Source: an uncultured Elusimicrobiales bacterium
Lineage (GTDB): Bacteria; Elusimicrobiota; Elusimicrobia; Elusimicrobiales; Elusimicrobiaceae
Assembly: GCA_934662565.1 (NCBI GenBank)
Contig: CAKUKI010000001.1
Coordinates: 310,001-374,000 of the forward strand
Direction of reading: 5' to 3'
DNA: 64,000 nucleotides
The notes beneath the pieces were generated by a model, which was not told where the DNA came from, did not search any database, and saw nothing but the letters and a program-made list of their open reading frames with translations. Below, piece by piece: positions 8,525 to 16,954 of the stretch (the stretch's first letter is position 1; each line of letters begins with the position of its first letter). Both the position numbers and the translations under genes were made by a program.

Positions 8525-9955
8525 CTATTCGGCGGGGTCGTCAAACCCCAGTTTCCACGCGGTAAAAAAGCCCACCAAAACCGCTATCAAAAACCCCACC
8601 GCATAACAAACCACGCTATGCAAATTGGAAAGCGCCAGCAGTAAAACCACGCCGGACACACCAAACGCAATGGCGGACGTGACCTGCAAAACCGCCACCA
8701 CCGCCCCGCCGGCCGCGGCCCCAATGCACGCCGCAATAAACGGCTTAAAAAGCGGCAGGGTGACCCCGTAAATCAGCGGTTCCCCTATGCCCAGTAAACC
8801 CACCGGAAGCGCGTTTTTGGCAACGGTTTTCAAGCGGGGATTTTTTGTTTTTAACAAGACGGCCAATCCGGCCCCCACTTGCCCCGCCCCCGCCATACAC
8901 AGTACCGGGAAAAGCGGATTATTGCCCAATGTATCCAGTAATTGCTGATGGAGCGGAATTAAGCTTTGGTGTACGCCCAACATCACGAGCGGCAAAAACC
9001 CACCTCCGAGGAGCGCCCCGGAAACCGCACCGCCGTGTTGCAACGCCTGCTGGGTCCACACGGCCAATTTGTCCGAAAACCACCCCGCCGCCGGCTGAAT
9101 AATTAATAAAGAAAAAATCCCCACCGATAAAATCGTCAGCGTGGGCGTTAAAAACATTTCCGCACTGCCTTTAATCCATTTGCGCAAGGCTTTTTCCACC
9201 TGTGCGCCCACCCAACAAACGGCCAGTACGGCAATCACGCCCCCTTTGCCGGGCACTAAAGCCATTCCAAAAAGCGTAATGTTCGCCAGAGCGGGCACGT
9301 TCAGCACTCCGGCCAAGGCCGCGCCCAAGGCCGCCGTTGCGCCAAATTCCCGCGCGGCATTATACCCCACAATGGCATTTAAGTAAAAAAAGATACCACT
9401 GCCCAATACATTGAGTAGGCCGCACGCATTGGGGCAATCCGCCCAAACGGTTTTGGATAAAATGTTGCCAATCCCCAACAAAAGCCCACAACCGATATAC
9501 GCCGGAATTAACGGCACAAAAATATTGCCGATTTTGGCACAAAGCGCGCTCAAGCGGCTGGAGTATTTACGGCGGATTTGCGCTTTGGTTTGCCGGAGTG
9601 AGTCCGGCGCGCTGGGCGCAACCTCTGCTTGCGGGGCCGGTTGAACCGCGCTAGAAACAGGAAAAACGCCCTCTTTTTGGGGCGTTTCCCCCAACGCGGG
9701 GTATGGGTGGCGGCTTAAAAAATAAGCGGCGGCTTGGCCCGCTTTTGCCGGCCCCAATACCAACTGGTGTTGGCCCTCCGCCCGCACATACCCCAGTACG
9801 CCGGGGATTTGCTTAAAATCGGCGGGGTTTAAGCCGTCTTCGCGGTGCAAGGTAAAGCGCAGGCGCGTCATGCACGCCCCCAAAGAGGAGATGTTTTCTT
9901 CCCCTCCGGCTATGCGCACGACGGCTTCATACAAAGCGGAAAAATCGTCACTCAT
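8525..9955 (-). CDS. PTS sugar permease, EIIB-EIIC fusion of the glucose superfamily (MurP-like)
   Basis: 476 aa. Residues 1-80 are an EIIB domain with the phosphorylated cysteine C28 in ACMTRLRF. An Ala/Pro-rich linker follows, then a polytopic EIIC domain carrying the GIGEPLIYGVTLPL signature. It transports and phosphorylates a sugar at the inner membrane. No EIIA domain is fused, so a separate EIIA must serve it. Length and layout resemble E. coli MurP (N-acetylmuramate) and the sucrose/trehalose EIIBC proteins. Substrate cannot be decided here, because no etherase or hydrolase gene is adjacent. It overlaps the carbonic anhydrase gene upstream by 8 bp, so the two are cotranscribed. Confidence 0.85.
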   Translation of the reverse strand: MSDDFSALYEAVVRIAGGEENISSLGACMTRLRFTLHREDGLNPADFKQIPGVLGYVRAEGQHQLVLGPAKAGQAAAYFLSRHPYPALGETPQKEGVFPVSSAVQPAPQAEVAPSAPDSLRQTKAQIRRKYSSRLSALCAKIGNIFVPLIPAYIGCGLLLGIGNILSKTVWADCPNACGLLNVLGSGIFFYLNAIVGYNAAREFGATAALGAALAGVLNVPALANITLFGMALVPGKGGVIAVLAVCWVGAQVEKALRKWIKGSAEMFLTPTLTILSVGIFSLLIIQPAAGWFSDKLAVWTQQALQHGGAVSGALLGGGFLPLVMLGVHQSLIPLHQQLLDTLGNNPLFPVLCMAGAGQVGAGLAVLLKTKNPRLKTVAKNALPVGLLGIGEPLIYGVTLPLFKPFIAACIGAAAGGAVVAVLQVTSAIAFGVSGVVLLLALSNLHSVVCYAVGFLIAVLVGFFTAWKLGFDDPAE

Positions 9956-10568
9956 GTTCCGGCTCCGTATCTACCCTATACCAAGCCAATGCGTTTTTAT
10001 CGTAGCGTTCCAAACGGCCGTTATCTATGCGGAAAAAGAGCCCCTCTAAATTCAGGCGGTTTTCCCGCACTGCCGCCGCCACAAACGGGATTTCCGCCAA
10101 GTGGCCCAACTGGTCCAGCACGTTATTTTTGACGGCCTCGTCCAGCGTGGCCCCACGGTAGGACGTGTGGCTGCGCTCCAACCACGCGCTTATTTCCGGC
10201 GGTAAATCTTCCAGATGTTTTAATTTTTGCACGGCGTTGCAATCACTATGCCCCAAAATAACAATGTTCTGCACTTTAAGCGCGTCCACCGCAAAACGCA
10301 GAGAGGCCACCATAGATTCATCCCGCTTGCACACTTGGTTGAGCATATTGCGGTGTACGCAGACGTGGCCGTCGTGCGTGTTAAAAATGGCTTCCGGACA
10401 CACACGGCTATCAAAACAACTGATAATCATAGAGTGCGGGTTTTGGGAACAGGCCACTTGCTCGGCATGGATAGCGCAAAACCCCTTGCGCGCGGGGTTG
10501 CCGTTAAAAAAATCGCGGTAGCCGTCCAACAGGCGGCGCATACCGTTGTTAGGGAGATTGTTTTTCAT
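9948..10568 (-). CDS. Beta-class carbonic anhydrase
   Basis: 206 aa zinc enzyme interconverting CO2 and bicarbonate. Zinc ligands and the catalytic dyad are visible: CFDSR (C51, D53, R55) and HSDC (H107, C110), with the RNMLNQV segment between. Bicarbonate supply would support the biotin carboxylase (AccB at 36.6 kb) and PEPCK reactions of this organism. It is the first gene of a two-gene operon with the PTS permease, and the stop overlaps the next start. The minus-strand hexamer TAAAAT (10580-10575) sits 6 nt before the ATG, consistent with a leaderless transcript. Confidence 0.93.
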   Translation of the reverse strand: MKNNLPNNGMRRLLDGYRDFFNGNPARKGFCAIHAEQVACSQNPHSMIISCFDSRVCPEAIFNTHDGHVCVHRNMLNQVCKRDESMVASLRFAVDALKVQNIVILGHSDCNAVQKLKHLEDLPPEISAWLERSHTSYRGATLDEAVKNNVLDQLGHLAEIPFVAAAVRENRLNLEGLFFRIDNGRLERYDKNALAWYRVDTEPEHE

Positions 10569-10725
10569 AGCTATATTTTAACAATTTAACCGCCCACAAG
10601 CGCAAGTATAAGGGGTTGCACCCCAAACCCGCCTTACTTTTTTTCATTGCAAAAAAAGACCCTGCGGGCCGCACCTTGCAGGCCGCCTACAAAAAGCTAG
10701 CACCCCGAGCCGCACCCTGCGGGCC
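10569..10725. other. Gene-free stretch with short GC-rich repeats
   Basis: No credible coding frame. It contains imperfect repeats of the word GCAGGCCGC/GCGGGCCGC (near 10663-10728) leading into the inverted repeat at 10726. Nothing else is recognisable. Confidence 0.5.
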
Positions 10726-10832
10726 GCCGTCCGCAGGACAAATTTATTTTTATACGGGCATTTTACAACTTCCTACGGTCGGACAAGTAAAATGCCTTTA
10801 TAACTCCGTTAAAAATAAATTTTATAGACGGC
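10726..10832. repeat. Long interrupted inverted repeat (107 bp)
   Basis: Three nested pairs fold back on each other: GCCGTC (10726-10731) with GACGGC (10827-10832), AAATTTATTTTTA (10740-10752) with TAAAAATAAATTT (10810-10822), and GGCATTTTAC (10757-10766) with GTAAAATGCC (10787-10796). It could be an RNA hairpin or a small palindromic mobile element. No transposase is near. Confidence 0.75.
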
Positions 10833-10925
10833 TTCAAAGGGGTGCGCTAAACGGCAACGGCACGGCAAAGGACAAAAGCGAACAACAACGGCAAAAGCTA
10901 GGCGGAAAAAAGCACTTTGTTTTAT

Positions 10926-11122
10926 GCCGTTCGTGCCAGTATAAGAGTAAGTGTCGGTAGCATGATTTTTCAAATTTAAGATGATTTTGCGCCGCTAGTT
11001 TAGGCGCGGTGTAGCGCTAGCTACATAAGCCTAAAGGCGACACAAAAGGGCTTAAATTTGGAAAATTGTTTGCCCATTAAATGCGAACGGGGAACAAAAT
11101 GTTATTTTGTTCCCCGCGCATT
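10926..11122. ncRNA. Tandem structured element, copy 1
   Basis: Predicted helices: CAAATTTAAG (10971-10980) with CTTAAATTTG (11051-11060), enclosing TTTAGGC (10999-11005) with GCCTAAA (11029-11035) and a tip hairpin GTAGC-gcta-GCTAC (11011-11024). A long terminal hairpin follows: GGGGAACAAAAT (11089-11100) with its complement (11104-11115), extended by AATGCG/CGCATT. The same layout recurs about 244 bp downstream with compensatory changes, so the structure is conserved. Orientation is uncertain. No downstream gene on the plus strand makes a riboswitch role unlikely on that strand. Confidence 0.65.
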
Positions 11123-11168
11123 AAAAACCCAGCTTACCAAATGCCGTGCGCCGTTCTTCCTTGGCGTT

Positions 11169-11368
11169 GCCGTTTTGTGCTAGTACAAGAATTAGTGTTC
11201 GCAGGCTGTTTTTTCAGATTTGCGCCGTATGGGCGGGCATTAGTTTGGGCGCAGTGTGGCTGTATGCCACTCTAGCCCAAAGGGACCGACCAGACGGCCA
11301 AATGTGGAAAAATGTTGCCCATCAAACGCAAACAGAAAGCAAAATATTATTTTGCTTTCTGTGCGTTT
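11169..11368. ncRNA. Tandem structured element, copy 2
   Basis: Same architecture as copy 1 with different bases in the helices: ATTTG..CCGT (11218-11228) with ACGG..CAAAT (11294-11303), TTTGGGC (11244-11250) with GCCCAAA (11275-11281), and tip hairpin GTGGC/GCCAC (11256-11270). The 13-bp terminal hairpin CAGAAAGCAAAAT (11333-11345) pairs with 11349-11361, extended by AAACGCA/TGCGTTT. Bases shared with copy 1 include TAGTTT-R-GGCGC-R-GTGT-R-GC and TTGCCCAT. It lies between copy 1 and the SWIB gene terminator. Confidence 0.65.
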
Positions 11369-11400
11369 ATATCTAAACTTACCACCAGCCGTTTACCCAT

Positions 11401-11425
11401 AAAAAAGCCCCCTGTGCGGGGGCTT
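11401..11425 (-). terminator. Intrinsic terminator of the SWIB gene
   Basis: AAGCCCCC (11405-11412) pairs with GGGGGCTT (11418-11425). The minus-strand T-run is 11406-11401. Confidence 0.9.
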
Positions 11426-11441
11426 ATCATACCCAAACTAC

Positions 11442-11699
11442 TTATTTGGAAAGATGTTTGGAAATATATTTGCTCATATCAAACATGCTGATTTGTTTTT
11501 TGCCTTCAAAAATGGGGGCCAATTTCGCATCAGCGTTAATCATGCGTTTGTTTTTGGCATCCTGCAAGCCGTTCTTTTTAATGTATTCCCACATCTTTTT
11601 TACAACTTCGGTGCGGGGCAACGCGGCGGAACCGACGATTACAGCCAATTCAGCGCTGGGGGTTAAAGGTGCCATAAATTTTGCATTTGCTTTTGCCAT
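11442..11699 (-). CDS. SWIB/MDM2-domain protein
   Basis: 85 aa, almost entirely one SWIB/MDM2 domain: LAVIVGSAALPRTEVVKKMW, YIKKNGLQDAKNKR, INADAKL and IFEGKKQISMFDMSKYISKHL. In eukaryotes this fold belongs to chromatin remodellers. Stand-alone bacterial versions (Chlamydia and several other phyla) are thought to bind nucleic acid or nucleoid proteins, but their role is not settled. An AGGAG site precedes the ATG. The upstream region has a palindrome TCTAAATT/AATTTAGA (11757-11778). It is transcribed alone, with its own terminator. Confidence 0.9.
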   Translation of the reverse strand: MAKANAKFMAPLTPSAELAVIVGSAALPRTEVVKKMWEYIKKNGLQDAKNKRMINADAKLAPIFEGKKQISMFDMSKYISKHLSK

Positions 11700-11781
11700 A
11701 CTATTATTTCTCCTGTTTGTCCGGTACTTGGGTACCGTACTGCGTTTAATCTGTTTTCTAAATTCTAGTAAATTTAGAGCC

Positions 11782-11808
11782 CCTTTGTAAGGGGGTTCCT
11801 TACAAAGG
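11782..11808. repeat. Perfect 11-bp hairpin between pckA and the SWIB gene
   Basis: CCTTTGTAAGG (11782-11792) pairs with CCTTACAAAGG (11798-11808). It lacks a T-run on either strand, so it may be a weak terminator of pckA or an mRNA-stabilising stem. Confidence 0.6.
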
Positions 11809-11825
11809 AGCCTAATACCGTTAAA

Positions 11826-13448
11826 TTATTTGGCTTTTACTTTGGGCGCGGCGGCTAAAACTTCGGCCGTGCAGCCGGCTTCGTACTTCTTGAAGTTTTC
11901 AATAAAAGCCTTGGCCAAGTATTCGTATTTTTCCATATAGGCGGCTTTATCGGCCCATTGGTCGGCCGGGTTCAAAATTTCGCTCGGCACGCCGTCACAT
12001 TCCGTGGGGATTTGGAAACCGAATACAGGGTCCGTAGTAAAGTGGACTTTAGCCAATTTACCGTCCAGCGCGGCGTTCAACAAAGCGCGCGTATATTTAA
12101 TGCTGATGCGGTGCCCCACGCCATACGGGCCGCCAATCCAGCCGGTGTTTACCAACCAGCAATCCACATTGTGTTCTTTAATTTTCTTTTTAAGTAGTTC
12201 CGCATACACAGACGGGTGGAGCGGCATAAACGGCCCGCCAAAGCAGGTAGAGAACGTGCTGGTAGGTTCTTTTACACCCTTTTCCGTACCGGCCACTTTG
12301 GCGGTATAACCACTGATAAAGTGGTACAAGGCTTGGTCCGGGCTTAATTTGGAAATAGGCGGCATAACACCAAACGCATCACACGTTAAGAAAATGATGT
12401 TTTTGGGGTGTTCCGCACGTTTGGAGGGCACGGAGTTGCCGATAAATTCCAACGGATAGCAAGCGCGGGTGTTTTCGGTCAGCGTGTCGTCGTCCAAATC
12501 CAACTTGCCGGTTTGGGGGTCAAAAACCACGTTTTCCAACACGGTGCCAAAGCGGCGGGTGGTGGAATAAATCTGCGGTTCCGCTTCTTCGCTCAAGCGG
12601 ATTACTTTGGCATAGCAGCCGCCTTCAAAGTTAAAAATGCCGTCGGCATCCCAGCCGTGTTCGTCGTCGCCGATTAAGCCGCGGGTCATATCGGCAGACA
12701 GGGTGGTTTTACCCGTGCCGGAAAGGCCGAAGAAGATGGCGCTGTCGTGGTGGGTGCCCACGTTGGCGGAGCAGTGCATGGTCATAATGCCTTTCTGCGG
12801 GAGCAGATAGTTCATAATGGTAAACAACGCTTTTTTGTTTTCGCCGCCGTATTCGGAGCCGATAACCAACACCATTTTCTTTTCAATGTTAATCAAAATG
12901 GCGGTTTCGCTGACGGTGCCGTCGGTGGTGGGGTCCACTTTCATTTTGGGCAGGCAGATGAGCGTAAATTCCGGCACGAAGGATTTTAATTCTTCTTTGG
13001 CCGGTTCAATGAACATATTTTTTACAAATAAGTTCGTCCAAGCACATTCCGTAATGGCGCGTACTTTCAAGCGGGAAGCCTCGCTAGAGCCGACGTAAGC
13101 ATCACGCACGAACAAATCTTTATCTTGCACATAAGCCTGTACTTTGGCAAAAATTTTGTCAAAATATTTAGGGTCAATGCCTTTGTTGCTTTTATTATAA
13201 AAAAGTTTACCTTCAATATCTTTGGTTTCAACAAAGTAGCGGTCATTGGGGCTGCGGCCGGTATGTTTACCGGTGCTTACGCACAAGGGGCCGCCATATA
13301 CCAAGTTGGCTTCTTGGCGTTTAACGGCTTCTTCATACAAGGCCGGGGTGGAGTAGTTCCAAAAAACGTTTTTATCCGTTTTAATCCCAGCGTTTTCCAG
13401 CCCAAAATCCGGCTTAAAAAAATCCGGCGTAGCTTCTTTTATGTTCAT
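11826..13448 (-). CDS. pckA: Phosphoenolpyruvate carboxykinase (ATP)
   Basis: 540 aa, full length. It interconverts oxaloacetate + ATP and PEP + CO2 + ADP. In succinate- or propionate-forming fermenters it often runs in the carboxylating direction. Motifs: the substrate-binding TGRSPNDR around residues 63-70, the kinase P-loop GLSGTGKTTLS at 241-251, and the metal-binding GDDEHGWD at 260-267 with FNFEGGCY following. The ATG is preceded by AGAGGG. It lies 1 bp after the aminotransferase stop, so PEP/oxaloacetate and aspartate metabolism are coupled in one operon. Confidence 0.97.
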   Translation of the reverse strand: MNIKEATPDFFKPDFGLENAGIKTDKNVFWNYSTPALYEEAVKRQEANLVYGGPLCVSTGKHTGRSPNDRYFVETKDIEGKLFYNKSNKGIDPKYFDKIFAKVQAYVQDKDLFVRDAYVGSSEASRLKVRAITECAWTNLFVKNMFIEPAKEELKSFVPEFTLICLPKMKVDPTTDGTVSETAILINIEKKMVLVIGSEYGGENKKALFTIMNYLLPQKGIMTMHCSANVGTHHDSAIFFGLSGTGKTTLSADMTRGLIGDDEHGWDADGIFNFEGGCYAKVIRLSEEAEPQIYSTTRRFGTVLENVVFDPQTGKLDLDDDTLTENTRACYPLEFIGNSVPSKRAEHPKNIIFLTCDAFGVMPPISKLSPDQALYHFISGYTAKVAGTEKGVKEPTSTFSTCFGGPFMPLHPSVYAELLKKKIKEHNVDCWLVNTGWIGGPYGVGHRISIKYTRALLNAALDGKLAKVHFTTDPVFGFQIPTECDGVPSEILNPADQWADKAAYMEKYEYLAKAFIENFKKYEAGCTAEVLAAAPKVKAK

Positions 13449-13449
13449 G

Positions 13450-14658
13450 TTAATCCCTCTTTACTAATTTATCCCCGATTTTTATTTCGTTCGGAGCGGT
13501 TTTATCTACGGCCCAACGTATACGGCGTACACCTTCCGTCACGCTAGCCAAATCGGCGCAGAAACTAATGCGCAAATACCCGTCCATACCAAAGGCATTG
13601 CCGGGTACAACGGCCACAAGCGCTTTATCCAGCAAATACTGCGCCAGCGCCTGTGAATCCGCATTATAATAACTAAAATCTGCAAACGAGTAAAACGTGC
13701 CTTGCGGTTTAAGCACTTTTACATGGGGTATTTGGGCCAGTTCCTCTAGCAGCGCGTTGCGGTTTTCTTGCAGAACGCGGCACATTTCCCGCACGCAGGA
13801 TTGGTCCCCATTCAGCGCGGCCGCGGCGGCGGTTTCGGAAAGGGAGCTATTGCAAGAGGTGCTTTGCGCCTGCATTTTGCCCATAGCGGCAATCAGCGCC
13901 GTATTGGCACTTACGGCCCACCCGATACGAAGCCCCGTTAAACCGTATAACTTGGATACCCCGTTAATAATAACCAAATTTTCCCCTTTTCCCGCAAAAG
14001 CACACGGGTTGGGAACCGCGGCGCCGTCAAAAACCAGTTCGCGGTAAATGTCGTCCATCACTAAAAAGATTTGTTCTTTTTCGGCAAATTCCACCATTTC
14101 GCGGATAAAATCTTCCGGGTAGATTTGGCCGGACGGATTGCACGGGCTGTTAATAATAATGGCTTTGGTAGCCGGAGTGACGGCTTGTTTGAGCTGGGCC
14201 GCGCTTACGCAAATCCCCGCTTGCGGGCGCACCACCACCGGCTTGCCGCCGGCCAAACGCACCATTTCCGGGTAGCTCACCCAATACGGGGCCGGAAAAA
14301 TAACTTCGTCCCCCGCGTTGACTGCCGCCAATAAAAAGTTAAATAAGGCTTGTTTGGCTCCGGCGGAAATGATAATTTCTTGGGGCGCGTATTGCCGCCC
14401 GTATTGCCTGAATGTATAGGATAAGGCGGCCTCTTTCATAGCCGGCGTGCCGGCAGACGGCGAATATTTTATTTTGCGGGAGGCGGCCTGCGCCTGCAAC
14501 GCTTCTACCGCCGCTAACGGGGCCGGAAAAGTAGGCTCCCCCCCGCCCAAATGAATAATCGGCTCGCCCGCCGCTTTTAAGGCACGGGCGCGCGCATTAA
14601 TTTTTAAGGTTGGGGAATCGCCAATCGTTCCGGCCAGTTTGCTTAAATCCAAAGACAT
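13450..14658 (-). CDS. Class I PLP aminotransferase, probably aspartate aminotransferase
   Basis: 402 aa. Fold-type I aminotransferase of the AspB/AspC-like Igamma group. Visible residues: the glycine-rich LGGGEPTFP near 37-45, NPCNPSG-type SPCNPSG at 171-177, the PLP-stacking D202/Y205 in MDDIYRE, the Schiff-base lysine K236 in GVSKLYGLTGLRIGW, and the substrate-carboxylate arginine in LRISFC near 373. It probably exchanges amino groups between aspartate and 2-oxoglutarate, which fits its place immediately upstream of pckA. A GAGAGG ribosome site precedes the start. Confidence 0.88.
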   Translation of the reverse strand: MSLDLSKLAGTIGDSPTLKINARARALKAAGEPIIHLGGGEPTFPAPLAAVEALQAQAASRKIKYSPSAGTPAMKEAALSYTFRQYGRQYAPQEIIISAGAKQALFNFLLAAVNAGDEVIFPAPYWVSYPEMVRLAGGKPVVVRPQAGICVSAAQLKQAVTPATKAIIINSPCNPSGQIYPEDFIREMVEFAEKEQIFLVMDDIYRELVFDGAAVPNPCAFAGKGENLVIINGVSKLYGLTGLRIGWAVSANTALIAAMGKMQAQSTSCNSSLSETAAAAALNGDQSCVREMCRVLQENRNALLEELAQIPHVKVLKPQGTFYSFADFSYYNADSQALAQYLLDKALVAVVPGNAFGMDGYLRISFCADLASVTEGVRRIRWAVDKTAPNEIKIGDKLVKRD

Positions 14659-14700
14659 ATAAATCCTCTCTGCTTATTCTAGCATTTAATGCAGCTTTTT

Positions 14701-15540
14701 TTATTTCGTTTTTTCCGGCAAGGCTTCCAAGCGCTTCAGTAGCGGCTCTAACGCCTCCTCGCGTATGCACTCCACGCGGCCTTCATCACACGCCGCGGCG
14801 CGTACCGGGTCCAACGGCAAACGCACCGCACAAGGGAAGCCGAACTCCGCCGCCACCGCATCCGCGCGCGACGGCCCGAACAGCGCGGTATCGTGCCCGC
14901 ACTCCGGGCATTTCAAATAGCTCATATTTTCCACATACCCCAGTAGCGGCACGTTCATCATGCGCGCCATTTTGACGGCTTTGGAAACTATCATATTGAC
15001 TAGCCCCTGCGGCGTGCCCACCACCACAATACCGCTTAACGGCAGGCTTTGAAACACGGTCAAGGTCACATCCCCGGTGCCGGGGGGCATATCCACAAAT
15101 AAATAATCCTCATCTTTCCAAATTACATCTTTCCAAAATTGCAGTACCGTGCCCGTAATTAAAGAGCCGCGCCAGATGACCGGGTCCGTTTCTTTTTCCA
15201 ACAGTAAGTTTAAGGACATTACGTCTATCCCGCTATCGGAAGCCACCGGATAAATGCCGTTTTCGTCCCCCTCCGCCCGCGTTTTAATGCCAAACATTTT
15301 TGGGATAGACGGCCCCGTAATATCCGCATCCAACACGCCGGTTTGGTGCCCGCGGCGGGTCATTTCGCTAGCCAGTAAAGCCGTGACAAAGGATTTACCT
15401 ACCCCGCCTTTGCCGCTCATCACGCCGATTACGCGCTTAATACGGCTTTGCGGATGCGGAGCCACTAAAAAACTTTCCGTTTTTTTATCGTCGCATTTTT
15501 GTGCGCAGTGGGCGCAATCGTGATTACAGTTTTCGCTCAT
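14701..15540 (-). CDS. mrp: Mrp/Nbp35-type P-loop ATPase, Fe-S cluster carrier
   Basis: 279 aa. A deviant Walker A GKGGVGKS lies at 43-50, and the Walker B-like LFVDMPPGTGD and PQGLVNM segments are intact. The N-terminus is cysteine-rich (C5, C9, C12, C16), as in Nbp35/ApbC-like proteins with an extra cluster site. A C-terminal CPEC pair bridges the scaffold cluster between subunits. Family members bind and transfer [4Fe-4S] clusters. Likely clients here are the radical SAM enzymes and HydE. It is followed after 9 bp upstream by the GDYXXLXY gene on the same strand. Confidence 0.93.
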   Translation of the reverse strand: MSENCNHDCAHCAQKCDDKKTESFLVAPHPQSRIKRVIGVMSGKGGVGKSFVTALLASEMTRRGHQTGVLDADITGPSIPKMFGIKTRAEGDENGIYPVASDSGIDVMSLNLLLEKETDPVIWRGSLITGTVLQFWKDVIWKDEDYLFVDMPPGTGDVTLTVFQSLPLSGIVVVGTPQGLVNMIVSKAVKMARMMNVPLLGYVENMSYLKCPECGHDTALFGPSRADAVAAEFGFPCAVRLPLDPVRAAACDEGRVECIREEALEPLLKRLEALPEKTK

Positions 15541-15549
15541 TTTTCCCCC

Positions 15550-15987
15550 TCACAATAATTTTAAATCTTTGTCCGCTAATGCGCTAATTAAAAAACGTCC
15601 GTCCTGCAATCGTTTTAATTGCGCATAGACGGCAGTATCATACTTTTTGGCGGTTCCTTCTTTAAAATAGAATTGGTGCGGCAAACGAGCCGTCACTTGA
15701 TGAACCGGGATAACTAGCGGCTTATCCGTTTTGGCCCGGCCCGCCACGCCCCGCTCATCCATATACAGCGTAACCTGTTTGACGGGAGCGTTTATACCAA
15801 ACACATCTTGCTCAAAGGCATAGTTAATCTGCATATATTCCCCGCTTAGCAAGGCCAGCGGGTCCAGCGGCGCCATTTGTAAATAGAAAGTCTGCGCGTT
15901 TTTCAGCGCGTGCTGTGTATAAGCGGCATAACCGCCGAAGCAAAGCACCAGCAAAAGAGTATAAAACAACAGCAGTTTATTTCGCAT
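15550..15987 (-). CDS. GDYXXLXY-family membrane-anchored protein
   Basis: 145 aa with one N-terminal hydrophobic helix (residues 4-22) and an extracytoplasmic remainder. The family motif appears as SGEYMQINY after the characteristic APLDPLALL (around residues 39-55). GDYXXLXY proteins nearly always sit with DUF2157 and DUF4401 membrane proteins, exactly as here. The start overlaps the DUF4401 stop by 11 bp. The three probably form a membrane complex whose function is not known. Confidence 0.88.
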   Translation of the reverse strand: MRNKLLLFYTLLLVLCFGGYAAYTQHALKNAQTFYLQMAPLDPLALLSGEYMQINYAFEQDVFGINAPVKQVTLYMDERGVAGRAKTDKPLVIPVHQVTARLPHQFYFKEGTAKKYDTAVYAQLKRLQDGRFLISALADKDLKLL

Positions 15988-16954
15988 ATACGCTCCGTAC
16001 CGCCAGTAAAATAAGGCCCGAAGCCATAAGCAACGCCGCCTTTGCGGACAGGGCCGCGTTTAAGGTAAAGTAAAATAAAAATAGCCCGCACACTACTCCC
16101 GCCGTACCGAGGCTTTCCAACACACGGTCGCGCAAGGTAAACCCGGTGTACATTAGTATAAGAGCCAAAACCGTCGGCCAATTTAGAAGTGCGGACAACA
16201 CCACCGCCCCGGCCGCCAACGCTATTTGTCCGCGGGTCCAGTTGCCCTTCTGGGAAAATACAGCATAGACAGCCACACAGGCGGCCAAGGCGGCGTTCGC
16301 AGGATTGAGCCCATACCAACACATTTTGTTAAAAACGGTTTCACCCGCGCAAATTGCGCACCACCAAATAAGCGCATAGGCCAGCGGATAAAAACTAAAT
16401 TTGCGCTTCACAAACAGCCAAAGAGCCACGCCGAATGCTAAAAAGGCGGAAAGTGCCACGGCAAACTGGTTCCAGTTCCACTCCCAATCCACCTGGGCAT
16501 ACAAACTGCTGGCCGCCGCCGCACACCACAAAAAGCGGTTAAAGGGATTTTTAAAGAGCGGATAAGAAATAGCCGCCACCGCCAGTACGCCCATCCAAAC
16601 GGACACACCGGGGATATCCTTCAGCCGGAAGGCCAGCATAATTTGCCCGGCCAGGCCAATGAGCCCCCCCAACTGGCGGCGCCACGCCCCGCGCAAGGGC
16701 GGCAAACCGGCGGATGTTTTTGCAAGCAGAACACCCGCGCCAAAAAACAGTACCCCGCGCCCTAAAACCGGGATAATGCCGGCTAATAAACGGTCGGCTA
16801 TCCCCACCAAAAGACTCGCCGAAATCAGCGAGCCGATAAACAGCATAGCCCGCACCAAAAAAGGAACGGACACGGCTTCGCGATGTTTTAAAAAGGTTTC
16901 GGCCTGCGCGCGCTTTTCAGAAGGCACTGCGCTTAAAATTTCACTCGTGTTCAT
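15977..16954 (-). CDS. DUF4401 multi-spanning membrane protein
   Basis: 325 aa with about ten predicted transmembrane segments, beginning with a short soluble N-terminus (EILSAVPSEKRAQAETFLKH). Content and position between DUF2157 and GDYXXLXY match DUF4401. It overlaps DUF2157 by 4 bp (ATGA) and GDYXXLXY by 11 bp, so the three are translated as a unit. No catalytic residues are evident. Confidence 0.82.
   Translation of the reverse strand: MNTSEILSAVPSEKRAQAETFLKHREAVSVPFLVRAMLFIGSLISASLLVGIADRLLAGIIPVLGRGVLFFGAGVLLAKTSAGLPPLRGAWRRQLGGLIGLAGQIMLAFRLKDIPGVSVWMGVLAVAAISYPLFKNPFNRFLWCAAAASSLYAQVDWEWNWNQFAVALSAFLAFGVALWLFVKRKFSFYPLAYALIWWCAICAGETVFNKMCWYGLNPANAALAACVAVYAVFSQKGNWTRGQIALAAGAVVLSALLNWPTVLALILMYTGFTLRDRVLESLGTAGVVCGLFLFYFTLNAALSAKAALLMASGLILLAVRSVYAK

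Noticed and set aside
10616..10960. 114-codon plus-strand frame
   Set aside because: It runs through the inverted repeat and into the structured element; basic, repeat-derived sequence with no start signal.
10926..11368. Riboswitch acting on the next gene
   Set aside because: No plus-strand gene follows before a minus-strand terminator, and the terminal hairpins have no T-run; the carbonic anhydrase gene on the other side is more than 350 bp away with its own promoter.
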